64,000 bases of DNA, from assembly GCA_018114805.1 (NCBI GenBank), contig CP073042.1, positions 3,782,001 through 3,846,000 on the forward strand. The letters are read 5' to 3'. Origin of the DNA: Candidatus Streptomyces philanthi (GTDB taxonomy: Bacteria; Actinomycetota; Actinomycetes; Streptomycetales; Streptomycetaceae). Every line of letters starts with the position of its first letter. Within the stretch, counting starts at the first letter, position 1. A model generated the notes under the pieces. It was not told the DNA's origin, did no database searches, and saw nothing but the letters and a program-made list of their open reading frames with translations. Of the stretch, positions 35,250 through 44,996 are shown one piece after another. Position numbers and translations under genes: made by a program.

Positions 35250-36110
35250 CTAGTCCCTCAGATCTCGTACGACGTGTTGGATGAAACTCCGCGACTCTTC
35301 AGGGGAGAGCGCTGCCTGCGCGGCGAGATCGAGCAGGGTGCGATAGCGGTCCAAGTTGGCTGCCGAGTCAAGAAATCCGCCCCCGAACGGAGCGTCGATG
35401 TGCACGGTGTCGAGCTGCGGCACTACGCCGCTCGCCTACATCACGGTTTGCGTGACCTCGATGAAGCCTTCGCTCGTGAACGGGATCACCCGGAGAGTGA
35501 TCCCGGGCCGCTCGGAGGCCGACAGCAGGTGTTCGAGCTGGGCGCGGGCGATCTTCCGGCCGCCCACCCGCATGCGCAGGGCGGCCTCGTGCACGATCGC
35601 CTCGAACTGCGGTGGGTCATCGCGCTCCAGAATGCCGCGCCGACGCATGCGGTGCTCGACCCGCGCCCGCACCTCGTCCTCGGGTAGTCGCGGGATAACG
35701 CCGGCGAACAACGCGTGGGCGTAGTCCTCGATCTGGAGTATTCCGGGGAACGTCACCGGTTGCAGGCAACGCAGAGCCGTCGCGTGGTGTTCGAGTTCCG
35801 CGATGTCCAGCAAACCGGGCGCCAGGACACCCCGGTACTCGTCCCACCAGTGCTGGCCGCGGTGTTCGCGCGCGATGGCGCACAGCGCCTCGATGAGCGG
35901 CTCGTCGTCACAGGCGTAGAAAACCGCGAGTTTGCGAATTCTCGCCTCGCTCACGCCGATGCGACCGGCCTCGATGTTGCTGATCTTGGCCTGGTCGGTA
36001 GAGATCATCCCCGCCGCCTCGCGGGTGGTCTTTCCGGCTCGGTCACGCAGCTTGCGCAGCTCGCCACCAAGCCGGGCCTGGCGAGCAGTTGGGCTGTCCC
36101 TCGGCGGCAT
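35250..36110 (-). pseudogene. XRE-family regulator with Scr1-type C-terminus (internal stop)
   Basis: ATG 36110 starts a helix-turn-helix domain (LGGELRKLRDRAGKTTREAA, STDQAKISNIEAGRIGVSEA) followed by the DUF5753/Scr1 domain (PGLLDIAELEHHATALRCLQ, EDEVRARVEHRMRRRGIL). TAG 35436-35438 falls after VTQTVM, where an aromatic residue such as Tyr is expected. The same frame continues ASGVVPQLDTVHID and GGGFLDSAANLDRYRTLLDL to TAG 35250-35252. Loss of the last 60 residues would truncate the partner-binding domain. It overlaps almost directly with DUF397 downstream and is divergent from the HATPase gene. Confidence 0.82.
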
Positions 36111-36419
36111 GCGTCCCTTTCCTGTCTGCTCACAGTCTTGCGCGTAACGGTGCCACGGTCCACTCGGTAGGGCTAACCCTGAGCGACTACCTTGCTATGG
36201 GGCATGAATGCACCCTACGGTCACGTCACACACCGCGCCAGCACGCCGGGAAGACCCGAAGTGCATTCGTCCGCGGGCCCGTTGAGGGTGCCCAGGGGGA
36301 TGGCCAGAGCCACGGACGGCCGTGCAGCCGGCGCTCACGTCACGCTGGGACGTTGGGAGACATCGACATGAGCCAAGACCGCACCACCACCGCTCAAGGC
36401 AGCGACGACGGCCCGTTTC

Positions 36420-36815
36420 GTGGTGCCGAACTCGGACCTTGCGCCCAGGATCCTGCGCCACCTCGTCACCACGCTGCTGGTCACCACCGGACACGGGATC
36501 GTCGCCGACGACGCCCGCGTATGCGTGAGCGAGGTCATCACGAACGTGCACCGCCACACCCACACGTCACTGGTATACCTCGACGTCACGCTGCACCCCG
36601 GTCGCGTACGGGTCGCCGTCTGGGACGAAGCCTGGGACCGGCACCCCACCCCGGGCCGCGACGGCGTCACCTACGAGGAACGGGGGCGCGGCCTGCTCCT
36701 CGTCCAGCACCTGTGCGCCGAGTGGGGCGTCACCTGGCCGTCCAACTGCCAACACTCCCGCAAGCGGGTGTGGTTCGTGCTCGACGAGTCGGCGGGCGGG
36801 GATCGCGCTGCCTGA
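36420..36815 (+). CDS. ATP-binding protein (RsbW-like HATPase), N-terminus uncertain
   Basis: This is a GHKL-type anti-sigma-like ATPase: VPNSDLAPRILRHLVTTLLV, the N-box VCVSEVITNVHRHT, VAVWDEAWDRHP and the G-box RGRGLLLVQHLCAEWGV. A GTG at 36420 opens this frame. The natural start is probably ATG 36368 (MSQDRTTTAQG), which lies in another frame. The intervening codons in the good frame (KAATTARF) also fit the family, so one frameshift at about 36370-36400 is likely. Such ATPases accompany XRE-DUF397 pairs throughout Streptomyces and may regulate sigma or anti-anti-sigma factors. It is divergent from the XRE gene. Confidence 0.68.
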   Translation: MVPNSDLAPRILRHLVTTLLVTTGHGIVADDARVCVSEVITNVHRHTHTSLVYLDVTLHPGRVRVAVWDEAWDRHPTPGRDGVTYEERGRGLLLVQHLCAEWGVTWPSNCQHSRKRVWFVLDESAGGDRAA

Positions 36816-36944
36816 CGGGTGTGGGCACGATGGCTGTGCGCGCCCGCTCGCCGCCGGCTCCCACTGACCAGAGTTCCTTGACGGACCGGCCACGGAACCC
36901 GCCTGGCCGCAGCACGACGACTTCGACCCACGATGGAGGACGCC

Positions 36945-38227
36945 ATGGGCAAGCATGGAGGCAAGCCGGACACCGCCGAGAGCGACGGCCACAAGCCCGA
37001 CAAACCCATCCCACCCCGCACCCCCACCACCCCAGCCCAAGAAATGACCATGCCGGCCTTGGTCGGTGAACTCGCCGCCACCGGGGTGCTGACGGACGAG
37101 TGGCGGGAGGCCGTCACGGCCGTGGACCGGCGCCGTTTCCTGCCGGACCTGATCTGGACCTCTGACGGTGACGGTTGGGCCCCGTGCTCCCGTACGGACG
37201 ATCCGGAGCGGTGGGAGGCCCTGGCCCACTCCGATACCGCCCTGGTGACACAGATGACGGCCGGCCCCGGTTCGGAACGGGTGCCGACCAGTTCCGCGAG
37301 CATGCCCCGCGTCGTGGCCACCATGCTGCGGGAACTGGCCCCCGAAGAGTCCAGCCGGGTGCTGGAGATCGGAACCGGCACCGGCTACAACGCCGCGCTC
37401 CTCGCGCACCGCCTGGGGAGCCACCGAGTGACCACGGTGGACATCGACCCGGACCTCACGCGGCGGGCCCGCTCGGCACTCGCCGCGCAGGGGCTCGACC
37501 CGACAGTGATCGCCGCCGACGGGGAAGCCGGGTGGCCACCGGGCGCCCCGTACGACCGGATCATCGCCACCTGCGCAGTCCACCAGGTGCCCTACGCGTG
37601 GGTCGAACAGGCCGCCCCGGGCGCGGTGATTGTGACTCCGTGAGGCACGGCCCTACGCAACGGTGTACTGCTGCGCCTCACCGTCCGCTCGATCTCGGGC
37701 GAACTGGTCGCGCACGGCCCGGTCGTGGACGACAGCGCGTTCATGTGGATGCGAGCACACGCCCCGGCGCACCGGGACGTCATGGCCACCGTGCACGCCA
37801 GCGGCGGCGAAGAGATCGCGAAGACGCGGTTGGACCCGCACGACGCGTTCGGTGACGACGACGCACTCCACGCCATCGGCGTCATGGTGGACTGCCGCAG
37901 CACCGAGGGGTACGACCCGCAGGACCCCCAACGGAGTGGATGCTCTGGCTGGCGGACGCGGCCACCGGGTCGTGGGCCAGCGTGGACGTCGCCCCCCGCG
38001 TGGACGCGTACGAGGTGACGCAGCGCGGACCCCGGCACCTGTGGGCCGAGGTGGAGCACGCGTACCAGTGGTGGCCGGCCGCCGGCCGGCCGGCGCGGAC
38101 CCGCTACGGGCTCACCGTCTCCCGGGCGGGCCAACACGTCTGGCTCGACCACCCTGACCGCCCGGTGCCGCGCGCTCCCCGGAGCCCGGCGTCACCGCCG
38201 CGCGGCGGTGAGTGGCAGGCCCTCTGA
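36945..38227 (+). pseudogene. PIMT-like SAM-dependent methyltransferase (stop and frameshift)
   Basis: ATG 36945 follows GATGGAGGACGCC. After a hydrophilic leader, the enzyme has LVGELAATGVLTDEWREAVT, substrate-region MTAGPGSERVPTSSASMPRV, intact SAM motif I VLEIGTGTGYNAALLAHRL, and motif II TTVDIDPDLTRRA. TGA 37641-37643 replaces Trp in VIVTP-GTALRNGVLL. A frameshift near 37928 moves DPQDP into TEWMLWLADAATGSW. The end is TGA 38225-38227. The family is related to enzymes of FxLD-type peptide systems, but no such precursor peptide is visible nearby. The gene follows the HATPase on the same strand. Confidence 0.8.
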
Positions 38228-38370
38228 CCTACGGACACGGCAGGACGGCCTGCCAACGAAGTCGTCGGGTGGGGCGGGTCGTTGTGGTGGCGCGGCGTAG
38301 GACGGCGGGACCCTGTTGAGCACCAAGGGGGGCCACCCCTTACCCCCGCCCTACGCGCTTCTGTCGGCCT

Positions 38371-38397
38371 TCTCAGGTCGGTCTCAGAGAGTTCTCA
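38371..38397 (+). promoter_or_regulatory. Three TCTCA direct repeats at 11-bp spacing upstream of the protease
   Basis: TCTCA starts at 38371, 38382 and 38393, exactly one helical turn apart, ending 24 bp before the protease ATG. Arrays with 11-bp periodicity are the usual binding sites of OmpR-family regulators. The regulator encoded at 40005 is the obvious candidate. Confidence 0.6.
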
Positions 38398-38421
38398 TAA
38401 ACGCCCAGCACAGTCGTAGCC

Positions 38422-39656
38422 ATGACCGAGAACTTCCGCCGCGACGGCGACATCGCAGGCCCCGCCCCCGTAGCAGGCTCCGCTTCCTCCGCCGCGTCGG
38501 CGGACAGTTCGGGGTTACCCGTACGCGACAGCCGGTGCAGCCGGCGCGACGCTGCCCGCGCACGCTCCCGGTCCGGGGGTGGCGCCCACGGCGCCCGTGC
38601 CGCCGGCCGCCCCGGCGTACGAGCTGGCCGGCGCGGTGACCACGGCGTCCGGCGTCCAGGTGTGGCCGGGGGGTGGGCATGCGGGGGCGCGGGGTACGGG
38701 GCCGCCGCGCCCGGGCCCGTACGCCACGTTCGGCGCGGACAGCGCGCACGGCTGGGCGCACGGGGCCGGGGCGGGGCGGCCGTGTGGGCGGCGGACCGGG
38801 GTGTTGCTCGCGGCGGTCGCGCTGGTGTCGGCCGTGGTGGCGGCGGGCGACCGGCGCGTTCGTCGGCAGCCGGCACGACCGCTGGTCGAGCGGTACGTCG
38901 GGGGCGTCGGTGGTGAGCGCGGGGGCCAAGGACGGGGCCGTGGGGAGCGTCACCGAGGTGGCGAAGGCGCTCGCGCCGAGCATCGTGGAGATCACGGCGG
39001 GTACCAGCCAGGGCCAGTCGCTCGGCTCCGGGGTGATCATCTCCGGGGACGGCGAGATCGTCACCAACAACCACGTCGTCGCGGGTTCCGAGGACATCAC
39101 CGTGACCCTGAGCGACGGCACGCGGAAGAAGGCGTCGCTGGTGGGCGCCGACCCGTCCAAGGACCTCGCGCTCATCAAGGTCGCGGACGCCAGTGGGCTG
39201 CGCCCCGCCAAGCTCGGCGACTCGAAGGCGGTCAAGGTCGGTGACGAGGTGATGGCCATCGGGTCGCCCGAGGGGCTGACGGGCACGGTCACCAGCGGCA
39301 TCGTCTCCGCGCTCGACCGCGAGGTGACGGTGGCCAGCGACGAGGGGCGGCAGCAGCCGGGGCCGGGGGGCGGCGGGGGCTGGCCGTTCGAGTTCGAGGG
39401 CCGTGGGTACAACGGCGACGTGGGCCAGTCCAAGACCAGCTACCGGGCCATCCAGACCGACGCCTCGCTCAACCACGGCAACTCCGGCGGTGCCCTCATC
39501 AACATGAGGGGCGAGGTCATCGACATCAACTCGGCCATCTCCTCGCCCGCGTCGGCGGGCGGCTCGGGCGGCAGCGTCGGGCTCGGCTTCGCTATCTCGA
39601 GCGAGACGGTCAAGCAGGACCTGAACGCGTTGCGCGGCGGCGGCACCAACGTGTGA
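38422..39656 (+). pseudogene. HtrA/DegP-type trypsin-like serine protease (two frameshifts)
   Basis: This would be a membrane-anchored envelope protease. It has a Pro/Ala-rich cytoplasmic part (HAPGPGVAPTAPVPPAAP), one transmembrane helix (GVLLAAVALVSAVVAAG) and a trypsin-like domain with the triad His in VTNNHVVAG, Asp in SKDLALIKV and Ser in NHGNSGGAL. Frameshifts near 38508 and 38850 break the N-terminal part. The protease domain itself is in one frame to TGA 39654-39656. No PDZ domain follows; the protein ends at LNALRGGGTNV, shorter than usual. It lies ahead of a response regulator and sensor kinase, like pepD beside mprAB in mycobacteria. Confidence 0.83.
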
Positions 39657-40004
39657 CACGCCGGCTCCGGTCCGCTGGTGGTGGCGGTCGGAGCGAGCCG
39701 GCCGTGCGCACGGCCTTCCACGCCGAGTGGGCCCCTTGGGGGGTGGCCCGCCCGGCGCGGCGGGCCGTGTGCCCGTCGGTGCGGGGCCCCGCGACCACGG
39801 GCGGGGCCGGCGTGGACCGGCTGCCCGGCAGGGACCCGCTGCCCGAGCGTCGGCACGCCTCGCCCGCCCCTGCGTACGCTCCCCGTGGGGCATCCGTCCC
39901 GCCACGCCCGCAGGGCACCCATGAGCCACCCGTAAGCCACCGCCCGCCCCCGCCCGTGGGCGGGCCGCGCGTTCCGCGCCCGTACCCGTGAAGGAAGAGC
40001 GTCG
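39657..40004. other. Intergenic region between protease and response regulator
   Basis: The 348 bp have no gene. They hold three GSCACC repeats at 11-bp spacing (39913, 39924, 39935), a GC hairpin with arms CCCGCCC and GGGCGGG at about 39951-39966, and a GAAGGAAGAG ribosome site before the ATG at 40005. Confidence 0.55.
39913..39940 (+). promoter_or_regulatory. Three GSCACC direct repeats at 11-bp spacing upstream of the response regulator
   Basis: GGCACC at 39913, GCCACC at 39924 and GCCACC at 39935 repeat every 11 bp, 65 bp before the ATG of an OmpR-family regulator. The spacing fits an OmpR-type operator, but the sequence differs from the TCTCA array before the protease. Confidence 0.45.
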
Positions 40005-41159
40005 ATGAGTCCCGCCGAGTACGGTGAGCGTCCCGGTCCCGCCCGCATCCTCGTCGTCGACGACGAGCCCGCCGTACGCGGGGCGCTGCGGCGCAGCCTG
40101 GTGTTCGAGGGGTACGAGGTCGTCGAGGCCCTGGACGGGCTCGACGCGCTGGAGAAGGCCGAGGGCCGCGCGCCGGAGCTGATCGTGCTCGACGTGCTGA
40201 TGCCCCGGATGGACGGGCTGACGGCGGCCAGGCGGCTGCGCGCCGCCCGGGTGACCGTGCCGATCCTCATGCTGACAGCGCGCGACACCGTGGGGGACCG
40301 GGTCACGGGGCTTGACGCGGGGGCCGACGACTACCTGGTCAAGCCGTTCGAGCTGGACGAGCTGCTGGCCCGCGTCCGGGCCCTGCTGCGGCGCAGTTCG
40401 TACGCGACCGCCGCCACGGGCGGGGCGGCCGAGCCGGACGCGGGCCAGCTCCTGGAATTCGCCGACCTGCGGATGGACCTGGCGACGCGGGAGGTCAGCC
40501 GGGGCGGGCGGCGGGTGGAGCTGACCCGTACCGAGTTCACCCTGCTCGAACTCTTCCTGACCCACCCGCGCCGGGTGCTCACCCGGGAACAGATGCTCAA
40601 GGCGGTCTGGGGCTTCGACTTCGAGCCGTCGTCCAACTTGCTTGACGTGTACGTGATGTACCTGCGGCGCAAGACCGAGGCGGGCGGCGAGAAGCGGTTG
40701 GTGCACACCCTGCGCGGCGTCGGCTACGTGCTGCGCGCCGACGACCACGGGTACGGGCAGGGGCGGGGCCAGGGCCACGGTCACGTGCACGGCCCGAGCG
40801 CGGGGCCGGCGCGTGAGCGCCCCGCCGCCACCCCCGGCGTACCCCCCGCACCGGCCCGCCGGGCCGTATCCGCCGCCCCGGCCCGCCTGCCCCGGCCCCA
40901 GCACTCCGTACGCCCCGACACCGACGCCGACACCAGCCCCGACACCGGCACCGACCCCGCCCCAGCCGGCCGGCAGCACGGTGGCGCCGCGGGCCGGGGG
41001 GCGGCGGTCGTGGCGCGACCGGCTGCCGTTGCGCTCGCGGCTCGCGCTGCTCACCGCGCTGGCGGTGGCCTTCGCGGTCGCGCTGTCCGCCGTCGCCTGC
41101 TGGGTGATCACGCGCGAGCAACTCCGCGACGAGATCGACAACTCGCTGAGCACCCTTGA
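40005..41159 (+). CDS. OmpR-family two-component response regulator
   Basis: Residues 1-130 form a receiver domain: ILVVDDEPAVRGALRRSLVF with the acidic pair, the phospho-acceptor Asp in LIVLDVLMPRMDG, and the Lys in YLVKPFELDELLARV. Residues 145-245 form the winged helix (LTRTEFTLLELFLTHPRRVL, LHTLRGVGYVLRADD). The family ends about there. The open frame runs on for about 140 low-complexity residues to 41159, overlapping the kinase gene (GTG 40813) in another frame. I infer a frameshift in the Gly/His/Pro-rich tail, with the true end next to the kinase start near 40815. The DNA-binding and receiver domains are intact. Confidence 0.85.
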   Translation: MSPAEYGERPGPARILVVDDEPAVRGALRRSLVFEGYEVVEALDGLDALEKAEGRAPELIVLDVLMPRMDGLTAARRLRAARVTVPILMLTARDTVGDRVTGLDAGADDYLVKPFELDELLARVRALLRRSSYATAATGGAAEPDAGQLLEFADLRMDLATREVSRGGRRVELTRTEFTLLELFLTHPRRVLTREQMLKAVWGFDFEPSSNLLDVYVMYLRRKTEAGGEKRLVHTLRGVGYVLRADDHGYGQGRGQGHGHVHGPSAGPARERPAATPGVPPAPARRAVSAAPARLPRPQHSVRPDTDADTSPDTGTDPAPAGRQHGGAAGRGAAVVARPAAVALAARAAHRAGGGLRGRAVRRRLLGDHARATPRRDRQLAEHP

Positions 41160-42491
41160 GGTCAAGCCCAGCTACCTCCAGGCCACCCTGGAGCGCTGCC
41201 CGCGGGGCGAGCCCGAGCCGAGCCGGGACGCCGGGCCGAGCCTGGTGTACGTGCAGACCGTGGGGCCCAACGGCGGGCGGTGCGTGGGCCCGGGCTCCAA
41301 GCCTGTGAAGGTCGACAACGAGGACATCCACGTCGCCCGCGGGGTGAACGAGGAGGTGCTGCGGGACGGCAGGACCGACGGGGGCGCGCCGGTGCCGGTG
41401 CTCACCAAGAACTACGCCGTCGGCGACACCGTGTTCGCCGTGTCCATGTCCCGCCCGCTGGCCGAGGCCAACAGCGCGCTGAGCACGCTGGCCCTGGTCC
41501 TCGCCGTGGTCGCCTGGTTCGGCGTGCTCGGCGCGGCGACCGCGGGGCTCGCCGTCGCGCGGGCCGGGCTGCGCCCGGTGGACCGGCTGACCGGGGCCGT
41601 CGAGCACATCGCCCGCACCGAGGACCTGGCCAACCACCATCCCGGTGGAGGGCCGGGACGAGATCGCCCGGCTCTCGCGCTCGTTCAACTCGATGACCGC
41701 CGCCCTCGCCTCCTCCCGCGACCGGCAGCAGCAGCTCATCGCGGACGCCGGACACGAGTTGCGCACCCCGCTCACCTCGTTGCGGATGAACGTCGAACTC
41801 CTGGCCCACAGCGAGGAGACGGGCCGCGCGCTGCCGCCCGAGGACCGCAGAGAGCTGCTGGCCAGCGTGAAGGCGCAGATGACCGAGTTGGCCTCGCTCA
41901 TCGGTGACCTCCAGGAACTCAACCGTGCCGACGCCCCGCCCGGCAGTAGCCCGCCCCCGGTCGCCGCCCTGCACGAGGCGGCGGGCGCGGCTGCGCGGCA
42001 AGGACCTGCGGATCACGGCGCGGCTCGCGCCGTGGTACGTGCCGGCCGAGCCCGCCACGCTGGAACGGGCCGTGATCAACCTGCTGGACAACGCGGTCAA
42101 GTTCAGCCCGCCCGGCGGCACCGTCGACGTGGTGCTGGACGACGGCGTGCTGACTGTGCGGGACCACGGTCCGGGTATCCCGGCCGACGAACTGCCGGAC
42201 GTCTTCGACCGGTTCTGGCGCTCCCCGTCGGCCCGCAGCATTCCGGGCTCGGGCCTCGGCCTGTCGATCGTGGCCCGTACGGTGCAGCGCGCGGGCGGCG
42301 AGGTGTCCCTGCGGCCGGCCGACGGCGGCGGCGCGGTGGCCGTCGTCCGGCTGCCTGGCGCGGCCCACCCGCCGCCCGAGGTGCCCCGGTCGGGCCGGCC
42401 GGACCGGCTGGGCTGGCCGGGCCCGGTGCGGGTTGACCAGTGCGGGCGGGGCCGGTGTGGTCGGGCCCGGTGCGGTCGGCTCGGTCGCTGA
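40813..42491 (+). pseudogene. Sensor histidine kinase (two frameshifts)
   Basis: The GTG start 40813 leads into a Pro/Thr-rich segment, a first transmembrane helix (LALLTALAVAFAVALSAVAC), an extracellular sensor region of about 130 residues, a second helix and HAMP (GLRPVDRLTGAVEHIART), the dimerisation H box (LIADAGHELRTPLTSLRMNV), the N box (AVINLLDNAVKFSP) and the G boxes (DHGPGIP, GSGLGLSIV). Frameshifts near 41640, between HAMP and the H box, and near 41990 split the gene into three frames. The tail after AAHPPPEV is Arg/Gly-rich. It partners the response regulator upstream, but as written no full kinase is made. Confidence 0.83.
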
Positions 42492-42571
42492 CGGGCGGTG
42501 GGGCTCCGGCTGTTAGCGGACGGCCGGGCTCCGGATGGCAGGGGCGGCGGGCTCCTCGCCCCGCCCCGCGC

Positions 42572-43206
42572 TCAGCGCGACCCGTCGGCCGCCGGGTCGG
42601 CCTGGTCCGCACGCCGCGCGGCCCAGTCGGCCAGGCGCAGCTCGTACTCGACCTCGCCGTGCTCGGTGCCCGGCAGCGGGTCGTCGAAGTGCGCGTGGAA
42701 GGTGCGGATGTAGCGGAGCCCGGCCTTCTCCATGACGCGCCGCGACGCGGTCTTGACCGCCATCGTCTGGGCCCACACGCGCCGCACGCCGAGTTCGGCG
42801 AATCCCTTGTCGATCAGCGCCCGGGCCCCTCGGTGGCCAGTCCGCGCCCCCACGCCGACGCCACGAGCCGGTAGCCGAGTTCCACGTCCGTGACGCTGCC
42901 ATCGGGTGGGGGCTGGAGGCTCAGCCAGCCGAGGAACGCCCCGGTGGCCCGCTCGACGGCGGCCCAGCGGCCGGCCGAGCCGAGGCGGTAGTCGCGCAGG
43001 ATCCCCGGCAGCACCTCGTTCTCGATCACGGCGCGCGGCGTCGGCTCGCCGGTGAGGAACCGCATTACGCGTGGGTCGCCGTCCAGCGCCACCAGGTGCT
43101 CCACGTCGGCGGCGGTGAACCGGCGCAGCGTCAGTCGCTCGGTGCGTACGAACACGTCCACGTCGTCCGTCGGCACGGTGTACTCCCCCGGGTTGGCGGT
43201 CGCCAT
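42572..43206 (-). pseudogene. GNAT acetyltransferase, RimJ-like (frameshifted)
   Basis: ATG 43206 gives MATANPGEYTVPTDDVDVFV, then RTERLTLRRFTAADVEHLVA and LGYRLVASAWGRGLATE, the acetyl-CoA loop of Acetyltransf_3 proteins. The continuation ALIDKGFAELGVRRVWAQTM and the end HGEVEYELRLADWAA are one frame away, so there is a single frameshift near 42835, just after the acetyl-CoA loop. The end is TGA 42572-42574. The target is probably an N-terminus or a small amine. Confidence 0.82.
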
Positions 43207-43329
43207 CGTGCCCGGGGGCGGCGCCGGCCGTCCACGGCGTTTCGGCGCCGGGGCGGGCTGGGGCGGGGCCGGTGGGGCGCGCTCACGGGGCGGCCCCACC
43301 GACTGGGCCGACTGGGTCGGCGGGTGTGA

Positions 43330-44883
43330 CTAGCGTGCGCGCGCCGCGCCGAGCGGCAGGCTGTTGCTGGCCAGTTCGGCGTGGATGCCGTCCGCGCGGA
43401 CGACGACGTCGCGCAGCCGTACGTCGCGCGCCTGCTCCGGCATTCGGAAGGAGAGCGCGAGGCGCTCGGACAACTCGGGCAGCCGCAGCGCGGTGAGCGC
43501 CGTCAGCAGCTTCGGGTCCAGGCCCAGCTTCTCCAGGAGCCACGGGTGGTCCCGTACGACGTCCACCAGGTTGACGCCCATCAGGAGCTGCACGAAGCGC
43601 GGGGCGCCGACGAGTTCGGTCAGCCGCGCGTCGCTGCGCAGCGCCTGGTCGACGCGGCGCTGCGGCACGCCGATCCGGTCGGCGATCGCGGGTACGGACA
43701 GCAGGGCGCGCGCCTTCGCGGCGTCGCGGACGATCCGTTCGGCGGCCGGCCGGTGCAGCCGCAGCCCGGCGTCCGGGCCCGGCCGGTAGCTGGCCACCTC
43801 GGGGACGTCGAGCAGCATGTTGCTGATCTGTGTGGAGATGCCGCGGCCGCCGTCCCGCTGGAGGCGCGCGTCGGCCCGTACGCGCAGCATCTGCCCCGCG
43901 ACCGGCACCGTGCCGTCCGCGCGCACCGCGTTGTCGTCCAGTTTGCGATAGCGCACCTGTGAGGCGCCGAGTTCGCGGCCGAGGTCGTCGAAGGAGAGCA
44001 GCACGTCGCCGCGCAGCTCGATGTACTCGGCCATCGCGCGCACCCGGGCCAGCGAGACCCGGTCGGCGGACACGTCGGGCACGGCGACGTCGATCCGGTC
44101 GACGCGCTGCCGGGCGATCTGGGTGAGGAAGGGGAACCCGTGGATCTCCACCTCGGGCGCGGCGGCCAGGTCGAGGTCCGCGCGCAGCCGCTGCGCCGCC
44201 TCGCGCTCGGCGTAGAGCACCGCGCAGCGATCGGCCAGGGTGAGGACGAGCGCGCAGACCACGACGCCGATCAGCAGCTTCGCGGTCAGCGGCACCGCCG
44301 CGAACCGGCCGCGCCCGCGCCTGGCGCGTCCGCGCTCGGTGCGGCGTTGGTTGGGCGGCTACCAGGGCTCGTCGTCGTCCTCGTCATCGGACCGCAGCCC
44401 GAGCCACCCGCCGAGCTCGAGCGGCTCCGCCTCGCCCCAGGCGAACGGGCCGGACTGGGGCCCGTTCGCGTGCTCGGGGCCGGGCCCCTGTCCGGGGTTC
44501 TCGCGGTACCGGGGGCCCTCGCCGTGCTCGACGTGGCCGCGCGGCCCGTACGCGTCGTCGACGCGGTCCGGCCGCGTAGTCGTGCCGGGATTCGTGGCTG
44601 TAGGTGTGGGGGTGGCTGTGGTGGGGGTCGCGGCCGGTGGGTGGGGCTCGTCGTGGCGGGGACGCTGGTCGCGGTCGCGGTCTTGGTCCGGGTCCGGCGG
44701 TGAGTCGGCGAGCGCGGCGTACGGGTTGTACGGGCGGGGCGCCGGTTCTTCCGGTCGGGCCCGCGCCGGGGCGTGCGCCGGGTGGGGGGCGGCGGGCTCT
44801 CCGGCGTGGGCGCCTGGCGGTGCTGACGCCTTGGTGGACTCCGGATGAGCCGCGGGTGAGGGTATGCGTGTGGGGGGTCGCAT
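43330..44883 (-). pseudogene. DUF2993 membrane-anchored protein with Pro-rich N-terminus (internal stop)
   Basis: ATG 44883 starts a 174-residue Pro/Asp/Arg-rich segment ending SDDEDDDEPW. TAG 44359-44361 follows, and the same frame goes on PPNQRRTERGRARRGRGRF into a transmembrane helix (KLLIGVVVCALVLTLADRCA) and the DUF2993 domain (IHGFPFLTQIARQRVDRIDV). Gln (CAG to TAG) is the likely original residue. A GTG at 44295 could restart translation and give a shorter anchored protein. The paralogue at 22580 has the same layout without a stop. Confidence 0.72.
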
Positions 44884-44996
44884 CGACGTATCCCACCACG
44901 ACGGCCCGCCTCGAACGCAAGTCCTACCGTGGGTACGGCGCCGTGCGGGAGGTCTTCCGGTCGGAACCGGCGAACCCCCGCCCCGCCGCGCGACAG

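Noticed and set aside
36089..37069. Long frame across the HATPase gene
   Set aside because: It passes through the HATPase gene in a wrong phase and lacks motifs; only its MSQDRTTT start is used, as a likely true N-terminus.
36945..38227. FxLD-type lanthipeptide cluster
   Set aside because: The methyltransferases are of a related family, but no FxLD precursor peptide or lanthipeptide synthetase is visible in the island.
38373..41165. 930-codon frame antisense to the protease and response regulator
   Set aside because: Shadow; the + strand genes have catalytic motifs in order.
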